Origin: JAZKFT01 sp043760535
Lineage (GTDB): Bacteria > Bacteroidota > Bacteroidia > Chitinophagales > Chitinophagaceae
NCBI GenBank assembly: GCA_043760535.1
Contig: JAYUOV010000101.1
Location: 1 to 45,575, forward strand
Length of the DNA stretch: 45,575 bases
Reading direction: 5' to 3'
In this document: in pieces, positions 1 to 7,175 of the stretch
Position numbering within the stretch: position 1 is the first letter of the stretch
Layout of the letters: each line of letters starts with the position of its first letter
Position numbers and translations under genes: made by a program
The notes under the pieces: model-generated
The model's input: the letters and a program-made list of their open reading frames with translations, nothing else
The model's database searches: none
Told to the model about the DNA's origin: nothing

Positions 1-2
1 CG

Positions 3-63
3 ACATTAATCCGAGGGGCGTTCCGGTCGGCTACGCCTCCCTACACGCCCCTCGGATTAATGT
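3..63. repeat. Long palindrome with 19-bp perfect arms
   Basis: The arm acattaatccgaggggcgt at 3-21 is matched exactly by its reverse complement at 45-63, with a 23-base GC-rich loop. No gene overlaps it. It looks like a dispersed palindromic intergenic repeat rather than a terminator because no T-run follows. No second copy was noticed in this window. Confidence 0.75.
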
Positions 64-117
64 GTAGGATGAACTGGAAACAAACATATAAGGGCTTGGT
101 TGCCTGTATATTTCATT

Positions 118-164
118 ACCCTAGGCGTTGCCCTGGGCTATTTCTTTCGCCCCTTTGGGGCTTT
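118..164 (-). repeat. GC-rich double-hairpin dispersed repeat, copy A
   Basis: Read on the minus strand this matches the elements at 23773-23817 and 29883-29927: a first small hairpin aagccccaaaggggcgaa, a short AT spacer, then a second hairpin with a ccctggg-type arm. It lies between the edge palindrome and the SET-domain gene, outside any gene. Confidence 0.7.
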
Positions 165-241
165 TTTAAAAAGTAAACGTATATTTTTTTAAATAACTGA
201 TAATCATTGGTTTAATATACTTACCGGAACTCTTTGAAATT

Positions 242-646
242 TCATCCATCCACAATAGCACCATAATCAATAAACAACTCTTCGCCGGATGCTATTTTTT
301 TAATGGCCTCAAAATATTCACCATCATTGATGGAGATAACATTTGGGGCGTCTGAGTGGTTCAGGTAGTTTACCAAATCCATTACTTTAAAACCATAGTC
401 TGGTACAAAATAATGTTCATCATCCCAAAGGCAGTAGGTTTCTATCAGATTTCTGGAATGCTGTGGCAGAGCCTCCACTTCCGTTTTTGTAATTTTTATC
501 CATTCGCCTACACCTTTAGAAAACATATCCCTGCAACCTTTTGGAATGTCCCGAAGGGCAAATACGCCATTGCCATGTATGCCGGATGGCTGTATCATAA
601 CGTAGGTGTGATCCTGTAAGTCTATCAACAATGCTGCTTTTGTCAT
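242..646 (-). CDS. SET domain-containing protein
   Basis: A 134-residue protein made up of little more than a SET domain, the fold of protein-lysine methyltransferases. The N-terminal SET signature GIHGNGVFALRDIPKG is at about residues 22-37. The conserved core NYLNHSDAPNV and the closing GEELFIDYG motif, which form the SAM/substrate pseudoknot in this family, are in the last 45 residues. There is no pre-SET or post-SET zinc cluster and no signal peptide, so it is a small cytoplasmic SET protein. The substrate cannot be told from sequence. Small bacterial SET proteins of this size are common and mostly uncharacterised. It is transcribed alone, and the region downstream carries only repeats. 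Confidence 0.85.
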   Translation of the reverse strand: MTKAALLIDLQDHTYVMIQPSGIHGNGVFALRDIPKGCRDMFSKGVGEWIKITKTEVEALPQHSRNLIETYCLWDDEHYFVPDYGFKVMDLVNYLNHSDAPNVISINDGEYFEAIKKIASGEELFIDYGAIVDG

Positions 647-681
647 AGTTTAGGTTTTTTTTTGGGGGGGGCGGCGGCTTT

Positions 682-744
682 AAACCTATAAGGTCTATTT
701 TAACCTTACAAGTTTTCGGAGTCTCAAACAGACCTTATAGGTTT
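682..744. repeat. Palindrome with 15-bp perfect arms
   Basis: The arm aaacctataaggtct (682-696) has its exact reverse complement at 730-744. The 33-base centre contains a degenerate related copy (ccttacaagtttt). It lies between the SET gene and the terminator of the secreted-protein operon. It looks like a palindromic dispersed repeat, but only this copy was seen in the window. Confidence 0.75.
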
Positions 745-755
745 GGTGGGAGCTG

Positions 756-797
756 GTTTTCAAACAAAAATCCCGGCCAAAACTGACTGGGATTTTT
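756..797 (-). terminator. Intrinsic terminator of the 820-3608 operon
   Basis: The 9-bp stem aaaaatccc (756-764) pairs with gggattttt (789-797). On the minus strand the second arm ends in a T-run and is followed by more T. It sits 23 bases past the stop codon of the secreted T9SS protein, as expected for rho-independent termination of that operon. Confidence 0.7.
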
Positions 798-819
798 ATG
801 TATTATTTGATGATTGCTA

Positions 820-1980
820 TTAATTAGCCTTAGTCATCTTAATGGTTTGGTTAAACTTCTCTCCCATTACGGTTACGTTGTAATCACCGGCAGGAAGCAT
901 AGAAGCGTTCAGTTCTTTTTGGTTTACACCTTTCACAAACTCCATGTTAATCTGCTGTACCGTTTTACCTGCTGCATCACGGATAATGATAAATGCTTTG
1001 CCAGCCTCAGGAGCATCAACTACAAGTTTGGTAGCAGAAACAACCGGATTAGGATACAAACCAATAGTGAAGTTTTTAGTTGTAAGGTTCAACTGACGTA
1101 CTTCGCTGTAGACCAATTCGCCACTTGCTTCTACCTGCCTAATACGGTAGTAAAGAATTTTTTTACCAAGGCGGCTAATGTTTACATCAGGAATAGTGTA
1201 AGTATTAGAGGTACGGCCATTACGTAGTGCATTTACACGAATAGCATCTGTAAAAACCCGTCCATCAAGGCTGCGCTGAACATCGAAATAAGCATTGTTT
1301 TCTTCATTATCAACAGTCCATATTAAATCTGCATTGTCATCTTTTTTGTTAGCGAAGAAGTTGATGAATTTGGTGGGGAGAGCAACGTTACCAATACCTA
1401 ATGATGAATAAACTTGCGAAAACGCATCATTGGGACCACCCCCATTAAGCAAAAGTGGGTCTGACATAATATTGCTATAAAAGGGCGTTGTATACCCTGA
1501 TTCTTCATTTCCACCAGGAGCGATATAGTTGTATTCAACACCATTTGACCCGCCATTTGTAATGTTCGCTAATTTTACAGTTGTACTTAGACCTAAAGAA
1601 CCTGTATTAAAATTAACTCTTGCAATTTCCACCTCTGTGTTTATTGGAAATGAAACTGATGAAGACGTACCTGTACCATTAAAAAAGTAATTACTATCTA
1701 ATCCTATTCTAGTATTCCTAGGAGCTTCAAAAGATAAACTTGGTATAGTCGTGCTTATGGTAGGGTTACCTGAAACAGTAGCAGCAAATCCGATGTTAAC
1801 GCTAAGATTGTTTGCTCCTAAAACACCAGATATAGGCAATCCAGATGTATTTTTTGCGTAAACTATTATTTGATTATTCTGAGTTACATTTTTTCTAGCA
1901 GTAAACTTAATATTTCCTGTTTGGGCGAAAACATTAGATGAACTAAGAATGAATACAAGTATTATTGTAGCTATTTTCAT
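820..1980 (-). CDS. Secreted protein with T9SS type A sorting domain
   Basis: A 386-residue exported protein. It starts with a clear Sec signal peptide (hydrophobic IATIILVFILSSSNVFA, cleavage near residue 19). Residues 20-200 form a beta-rich domain of unknown family. Its pattern of alternating strands, ending in EVEIARVNFNTGS, is loosely reminiscent of cohesin-type beta sandwiches; that is only a suggestion. A second region near residues 205-300 looks like the linker usual before sorting signals. Residues 306-386 form a typical T9SS type A domain (YPNP motif, LPAGDYNVTV, final basic segment), so the protein should cross the outer membrane by the type IX system and be released or anchored at the surface. 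It is the second gene of a two-gene operon, 26 bases after the 533-residue protein. Confidence 0.85.
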   Translation of the reverse strand: MKIATIILVFILSSSNVFAQTGNIKFTARKNVTQNNQIIVYAKNTSGLPISGVLGANNLSVNIGFAATVSGNPTISTTIPSLSFEAPRNTRIGLDSNYFFNGTGTSSSVSFPINTEVEIARVNFNTGSLGLSTTVKLANITNGGSNGVEYNYIAPGGNEESGYTTPFYSNIMSDPLLLNGGGPNDAFSQVYSSLGIGNVALPTKFINFFANKKDDNADLIWTVDNEENNAYFDVQRSLDGRVFTDAIRVNALRNGRTSNTYTIPDVNISRLGKKILYYRIRQVEASGELVYSEVRQLNLTTKNFTIGLYPNPVVSATKLVVDAPEAGKAFIIIRDAAGKTVQQINMEFVKGVNQKELNASMLPAGDYNVTVMGEKFNQTIKMTKAN

Positions 1981-2006
1981 GATTTTAGTTTTGATCGTTT
2001 TTAATT

Positions 2007-3608
2007 TTATTGAGGCTTTACTTCTGTTCTAAAACCAATAGTGTTTGAAAGTAAAGGTGAAGCTAAAATAAATGAAGCATCATTTCCTGAACCGGAATAG
2101 CTTACGCGTTTATTCATATTAACATCACCCCAATGGTATGTGTTTGTTATTGAACCAATTGTGTTACCTAAAAGTAATGACCCTAAAATATATGCAGGGT
2201 CATTTCCTGAACCGCTGTAGGAAACACGAATATTAGCTATTACTGAATTAGCGTTTCCACCGTACATAATATTTCCAGCACCAGCATTCAAATAATTAGT
2301 ACCTACAGTACCCAAAACCTGACCAGCTGTAAGAGATGTGAAATCTAAAACCGAAGTAGAACCAGAAAGCGTAAGATTTTTGTAAACAGCACCAACATTA
2401 TTTGTTGAAATTGCAAGATGATTTCTGTGACGAATAGTTATAGTATAATCACCAGCATTCTCATTTTTAAAGTAAAGTGGACTTGTTCCGTCCATGTCTA
2501 CAATATCACCATCCCTCTGAATCAAAGCACTACGAGTTTGTAATGGAATAGCAATACCCGAAGTTGCACCAGCACGTAATTCTACAAATACCCAATCCAC
2601 TATATTGTTATTATTTCCCAAATCGTTGAAAACAGAAGCAGCGGCAACTTCCTGTGTACCAGCGTTGTATATTGAGAAGCTATAAGGTACACCCCGGTAA
2701 GGCTCAGTTAAAGGAATAACACTTGTTCCAGTACGAAGACCATCACTCATTACACCTGCAACCGGGTTGGCACCTTGCAACAAAGCCCTTGAATTCATCA
2801 GCAAAAAGCGGTTCATTCCAAATACCTGTCCGCTTGTAGCCCCGGTCAATGCCCCTGTTACCGTATTCAATGCTGCATCCTGATTACCACCAGTTAGTGT
2901 CCACTCTGTACCATTAAAACTCATACCACGGATATCAGCTTCGGTTCCGGTAAAACCAGGATCATTATAAGTACCTTCGCCTGTAAGCGTGCCACCAGTA
3001 ATATTGGTACTGGCTACAGGCCAGTAAGCATTGGAGTGAGATTCTGTACGAATATGAGCATTAGGGCTCCTGGCAAGCTTTGCCTGTGCGCCTACCAAAG
3101 AACTTGCGTAAGCCCCACCTGCATGTGACAAGGAAATGGGTGTGTAGTTGGTACTTACACCTACAGGTAATAACAGATTAGAAGAAGCGCCGGCCAACTC
3201 CCTTTGGGCAAAACCAGATCCGTTGGTTTCTATAAATTTACTTGTGCCTGCACCTGTTACAGATGTGGTGTTGGCCAGAACAAAATTAAAATTTCCGGCC
3301 TGTATTTTACCATTTGTGAATAATAGGGACGTGGTTACTTTACAATTTCCGGTAAGGGTGGCATTGGCCGCATTATCCATTTCTAAATTTGGGATCGCAA
3401 ACCCGTTCATGTTTACATTTTGTAAAGTAGAACCTTTTAGAAGGATTTTTCCTGGGCCTTGTATGTTTGTATTACTGGTAATATCTCCCTGTACGGTTAC
3501 TGTGGCTCCTGTTTCGATAAAAAAAGTTGCATTATCTATGAACAACTGTGCCTGTGAGGCGATGCAGGAACCTAAACCAAGGGCTAGTGCTGGTATAAGG
3601 CGTCTCAT
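2007..3608 (-). CDS. Secreted protein with two dockerin-like C-terminal repeats
   Basis: A 533-residue protein with a signal peptide ending near SCIASQAQ (residue 21) and a long beta-rich middle with repeated small and polar residues, typical of beta-helical or adhesin-like surface proteins. It lacks the YPNP-type T9SS sorting domain. Instead it ends in two copies of a short repeat, residues 461-491 and 501-533, each beginning RVSYSGSGND and ending LLxNTIG. The second is preceded by GDVNMNK. The DxNxN...ND spacing resembles the calcium-binding loops of dockerin-like modules found in Bacteroidota exoproteins, though this is inferred from motif shape. It is the first gene of an operon with the T9SS-tagged protein at 820-1980. 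The function is unknown; adhesion or assembly with the downstream partner is a guess. Confidence 0.75.
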   Translation of the reverse strand: MRRLIPALALGLGSCIASQAQLFIDNATFFIETGATVTVQGDITSNTNIQGPGKILLKGSTLQNVNMNGFAIPNLEMDNAANATLTGNCKVTTSLLFTNGKIQAGNFNFVLANTTSVTGAGTSKFIETNGSGFAQRELAGASSNLLLPVGVSTNYTPISLSHAGGAYASSLVGAQAKLARSPNAHIRTESHSNAYWPVASTNITGGTLTGEGTYNDPGFTGTEADIRGMSFNGTEWTLTGGNQDAALNTVTGALTGATSGQVFGMNRFLLMNSRALLQGANPVAGVMSDGLRTGTSVIPLTEPYRGVPYSFSIYNAGTQEVAAASVFNDLGNNNNIVDWVFVELRAGATSGIAIPLQTRSALIQRDGDIVDMDGTSPLYFKNENAGDYTITIRHRNHLAISTNNVGAVYKNLTLSGSTSVLDFTSLTAGQVLGTVGTNYLNAGAGNIMYGGNANSVIANIRVSYSGSGNDPAYILGSLLLGNTIGSITNTYHWGDVNMNKRVSYSGSGNDASFILASPLLSNTIGFRTEVKPQ

Positions 3609-4430
3609 AATGATGGGGTTTATAAATTTTTAAAATCTAGTACAAAGTAAAAACATAATTACAAAAAATCAGGTTCTATTTAGCAAAGTGTGTGTTTACA
3701 TGAGTAAGTGGTAGTAAATACTTTATAGAGCGTATAAACTTTTTACTGAAAGGTGTAAATTTTACAAAATGCCTGTAAAAAAAATTAACTTTCTATTGCT
3801 AAGTAAGTTTTTCTTTATCTCAAAACAAATACCACAAAGAGGGTATTTTTTAACCTAAAAATTTTTTTTTGATTACCTGCTTTCAAACTATTTATTTCTT
3901 TTTTTAGCAATTGATGCTATATTTTTTAATTTTTTTTTGGAGCTCATTTAAAGTTGTTACAATCTTAACAGATCCCCTACAACATCCCTTAGCAATCGTA
4001 ACATGCAAGGTGTAACTACCATTCTTTTTTCATCTATTTTTCATCTATTTTATTAAAATTTACTATTAAAATATTGCAACAGCAGCCATTTTTCTTGTAA
4101 TTTATATATATCAGGGCCAAGGCGTTGGAGAATATTTTTTAATGGTAGCTATTTTGAATAAAACCCATCCAACAGTAGGATTGCTATCGAATGTACGACA
4201 GAATAGGAGGCTGTACGCAAACAGTGAGTAAAAAAGCCTTTTGGATAAACAGATTGTAGTTTACGCCAAAAGAAAAATTGATTTTCAGCCCAAATGTTCG
4301 CCTCGGAATGTAATTTTTATCTTAGAAAAGAATCAATGAATGCTATAAAAAAGAAAAATCCATTAATTAAAAGTTGATTCCTCACAAACGCTATTTTTAC
4401 TGAAATTTGAAACACTAAAAAAACATTTAA
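3609..4430. other. 822-base AT-rich intergenic region, no gene recognised
   Basis: This stretch separates the divergent secreted-protein operon and sucB. It is very AT-rich with many A and T homopolymers and has no ORF with coding character on either strand. It must hold the promoters for both flanking units, but I could not pick a convincing -33/-7 pair. I see no strong hairpin or riboswitch-like conservation by eye. Confidence 0.5.
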
Positions 4431-5657
4431 ATGGCCTTAGAAATAAAAGTACCTACCGTAGGTGAAAGCATTACCGAAGTAACCTTAATTAAATGGACGA
4501 AAAATGATGGTGATTACGTAGAAAGAGACGAAGTGATAGCAGAACTAGAAAGCGAAAAAGCCACTTTTGAAATAAATGCTGAGCAAGCCGGGGTATTAAA
4601 GATTTTGGCTAAAGAAGGCGACACTTTAAAAATTGGCGACCTGGCATGTAGCATAGATACAGATGCTCCAAAACCAGAAGTGGTACAGGCTGGTAGTAAG
4701 GAGGAAGTAGCAAATATCAAGGTTCAGGAATCAAGTTTAAAAGTTCCGGAAGTAAGTTCAGTTCCTGCAACGGATGTAAAAGCATCGCCGGTGGCAGCAG
4801 CCATTATTGCCGATAAAAAAGTGGATACCAAAACCATTACCCCAAGCGGCGATGGTGGTAAAATAATGAAGCAGGATGTGCTGGCAGCTTTGCAAAACCC
4901 TGGCCGTGTACCTGGTGCACCCATGTTTAGCCGTGAGGATAAGCCAGAGAAAATGAGCAATCTCCGTAAAACCATCAGCCGAAGGCTAGTAGAAGCAAAA
5001 AATACTACTGCTATGCTTACCACTTTTAACGAAGTGGACATGAGCCGTATTATGGAGTTGCGTAAATTATACAAGGATTCATTTACCAAAAAACATGGCG
5101 TAGGTCTTGGCTTTATGAGCTTTTTTATAAAAGCCTGTACTTATGCCTTGCAGGAGTGGCCAAGCATTAATGCTTACATAGATGGCGAAAATATTGTTTA
5201 CCATAATTACTGCGATGTAAGTATAGCGGTAAGTGCCCCCAAAGGTTTGGTAGTACCCATCATCCGCAATGCCGAAAGCCTTAGCATGGCTGAGATAGAA
5301 AAGAAAGTAGTGGAACTTGCTGGCAAGGCCAAAGAGAGTAAGCTGACTATGGAAGAAATGACTGGCGGTACCTTTACTATTACAAATGGCGGCATATTTG
5401 GCAGCATGATGAGTACGCCAATTATTAATTTACCACAGAGTGCAATACTGGGTATGCACAATATTATAGAACGCCCTATGGCTGTAAACGGACAAGTAGT
5501 AATTAAGCCCATGATGTATTTGGCACTTAGCTACGACCACCGCATTATAGATGGCCGCGAAAGCGTTAGCTTTTTGGTACGGGTAAAAAAACTGCTCGAA
5601 AACCCAGAACTGCTGTTAATGGGTAAAGATCCGGTGACTTCTTTACTGGAGTTGTAA
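4431..5657 (+). CDS. sucB: Dihydrolipoyllysine-residue succinyltransferase, E2 of 2-oxoglutarate dehydrogenase
   Basis: A 408-residue E2 subunit that transfers the succinyl group from lipoamide to CoA in the TCA cycle. An N-terminal lipoyl domain carries the lipoylated lysine K43 in ELESEKATFE. A short linker leads to a peripheral E1/E3-binding domain at about 117-154. The C-terminal catalytic acyltransferase domain ends with the HxxxDG active site (H370, D374 in SYDHRIIDG). The ESEKA lipoyl context and the SMMSTPIINLPQSAILGMH stretch fit the succinyl- rather than acetyltransferase type. It stands alone: sucA (E1) is not adjacent, although it usually precedes sucB. It is followed by a repeat-rich region without a clear terminator. 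Confidence 0.92.
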   Translation: MALEIKVPTVGESITEVTLIKWTKNDGDYVERDEVIAELESEKATFEINAEQAGVLKILAKEGDTLKIGDLACSIDTDAPKPEVVQAGSKEEVANIKVQESSLKVPEVSSVPATDVKASPVAAAIIADKKVDTKTITPSGDGGKIMKQDVLAALQNPGRVPGAPMFSREDKPEKMSNLRKTISRRLVEAKNTTAMLTTFNEVDMSRIMELRKLYKDSFTKKHGVGLGFMSFFIKACTYALQEWPSINAYIDGENIVYHNYCDVSIAVSAPKGLVVPIIRNAESLSMAEIEKKVVELAGKAKESKLTMEEMTGGTFTITNGGIFGSMMSTPIINLPQSAILGMHNIIERPMAVNGQVVIKPMMYLALSYDHRIIDGRESVSFLVRVKKLLENPELLLMGKDPVTSLLEL

Positions 5658-5664
5658 GTGTTTT

Positions 5665-5950
5665 AAGTTGAATAATCAATAATCAACGTACAATAATCTA
5701 ATGTGCCACTTTTTCACATCCGTGGTCGGTTTCCTTACATCTGTGGTCGGTTTCCTCACATCCGTGGCCGGTGGCCTCACCGGCCACAGATGTGAGGAGC
5801 GTTATTATATGGTCGGTGAGGACACTGACCATGGGTTAAACACAAAAGTTAATTGCCATTATAGCCAAAGGAATTATTGCTGCCAGAAAAAATAGCAATC
5901 TCTAATGCTTCATTGAGTATTGATTATTGTAAGTTGAATATTGATCATTA
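5665..5950. repeat. Imperfect inverted repeat flanking a 21-bp repeat array
   Basis: About 39 bases at 5665-5703 and about 40 bases at 5911-5950 are imperfect reverse complements (shared core tacaataatc and the ends ttgaataatcaat/attgatcatt). They enclose the tandem array and hairpin at 5714-5797. The 339-base gap between sucB and the methyltransferase contains only this material. A 64-codon ORF here (5701-5895) is produced by the repeats and is not regarded as a gene. Confidence 0.5.
5714..5797. repeat. Three 21-bp direct repeats plus an inverted copy forming a 20-bp hairpin
   Basis: Direct units lie at 5714-5734, 5735-5755 and 5756-5776. Each has the form t-acatc-gtgg-cgg and differs by a few bases. 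The last unit is followed by an inverted copy, so 5754-5773 pairs with 5778-5797 (19 of 20 positions complementary) around the 4-base loop gcct. No T-run follows, so it is not a standard terminator, though it could protect the 3' end of the sucB mRNA. Confidence 0.8.
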
Positions 5951-5996
5951 AAAAAAATATAGAGTCACCAAATGGGGGCTTTTTTTATCAAAATCC

Positions 5997-7175
5997 ATGT
6001 CTCGTTTCCACTCCTACATTAACTCCGCCAAAACAATCATAGAGCAATACAAGGGGCAGGAGCCGCTGGCCGTTTATTTAAAACAATTTTTTGCAGCCAA
6101 TAAAAAGTATGGCTCTAAAGACAGGAAACAAATTGGATCGCTGTGCTACCATTATTACCGTGTGGCTAAGGCATTAAGCTTTACCGAAAAAGAAGACCAA
6201 TTACTAGCTGCTACTTTACTTTGCGAAAGCCAATTCTCTAATCTGCTGGAAGATATAAAGCCGGAATGGAACAAGATTATTGGCGAAAATCTGCATGAAA
6301 AAACATCCGTTTTAAAAGGTCATTTTGACGAAAAAAAGCTATTCCCCTTTACTGAAGAACTGAGCGATGGTATAGATGCAGCAGCTTTTGCATTATCATT
6401 TTTACACCAACCTAATTTTTTTATAAGGTTAAGGCCTGGGCATGAAAATATAGTCATTGCAAAGCTTACAGCACTGGCAGTTCCGTTTGTACAAATAAAT
6501 ACTCATTGCCTGGCTTTAGCCAACGGTACTAAGCTGGACGAAGAAATAACAATAGATAAAGAAGTAGTGGTGCAGGATTATAATTCGCAGCAGGTAGGCG
6601 AAGCAATAAAACTCTTTCTTACCACCCAAAAAGCACCAATTACGGTTTGGGATTGTTGTGCTGCTAGCGGTGGAAAAAGCATCATGTTACACGATATGGA
6701 TCCTACAATAAGATTCACCGTTTCCGATATTCGCTCTTCTATTTTACACAACCTACAAAATCGGTTTCAAAGGGCCGGATTGCAGCATTACCAAAGCTTT
6801 GTAGCCAATCTTGCTGCGGAAGAAGCTCATTTATCCGCTACCCAAAAATTTAATTTTATTGTGGCCGATGTGCCTTGTACCGGCAGCGGCACTTGGGCTC
6901 GTACACCGGAGCAACTGTATTTTTTTAATAAAAAAACTATAGATGAATTCGCCTTCCGTCAGCAAAAAATACTGTCGAACGTAATTCCGCACATAGCTAG
7001 TGGCGGATACCTTGTTTACATTACCTGTTCTGTTTTTAAAAAAGAAAATGAAGCCATTGCAGATTACGTTGTAACACATTTCGGCCTGCAACAGGTAGCC
7101 ATCCAATTGCTGAAAGGCTACCACCATTTAGCAGACAGCATGTTTGTTGCCATCTTTAAAAAAACTGCTGCTTAA
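5997..7175 (+). CDS. RsmB/RsmF-family rRNA (cytosine-5) methyltransferase
   Basis: A 392-residue NOL1/NOP2/Sun-family enzyme that methylates C5 of a cytosine in rRNA using SAM. The N-terminal 130 residues are helical, as in RsmB (NusB-like). The Rossmann methyltransferase domain has the SAM loop at WDCCAASGGKS (218-228). The two family cysteines are present: C294 in DVPCTGSGT (motif IV, product release) and C344 in ITCSVF (motif VI, the nucleophile). The start is an ATG after an A/T-rich leader. The 3' end overlaps the convergent subtilase gene by 20 bases. The exact target base (16S m5C967 or another) cannot be fixed from sequence, so no symbol is given. Confidence 0.88.
   Translation: MSRFHSYINSAKTIIEQYKGQEPLAVYLKQFFAANKKYGSKDRKQIGSLCYHYYRVAKALSFTEKEDQLLAATLLCESQFSNLLEDIKPEWNKIIGENLHEKTSVLKGHFDEKKLFPFTEELSDGIDAAAFALSFLHQPNFFIRLRPGHENIVIAKLTALAVPFVQINTHCLALANGTKLDEEITIDKEVVVQDYNSQQVGEAIKLFLTTQKAPITVWDCCAASGGKSIMLHDMDPTIRFTVSDIRSSILHNLQNRFQRAGLQHYQSFVANLAAEEAHLSATQKFNFIVADVPCTGSGTWARTPEQLYFFNKKTIDEFAFRQQKILSNVIPHIASGGYLVYITCSVFKKENEAIADYVVTHFGLQQVAIQLLKGYHHLADSMFVAIFKKTAA

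Noticed and set aside
3148..3633. A 161-codon plus-strand ORF over the start of the 533-residue secreted protein
   Set aside because: Antisense to a signal-peptide-bearing gene, with no recognisable motif.
5714..5797. Possible CRISPR array
   Set aside because: Units are contiguous with no spacers, and the last is inverted; no cas genes nearby.
5701..5895. A 64-codon ORF with repeated SVVGFLT units after sucB
   Set aside because: The repeats in the peptide come from the 21-bp DNA repeat and hairpin; no start signal and no protein-like remainder.
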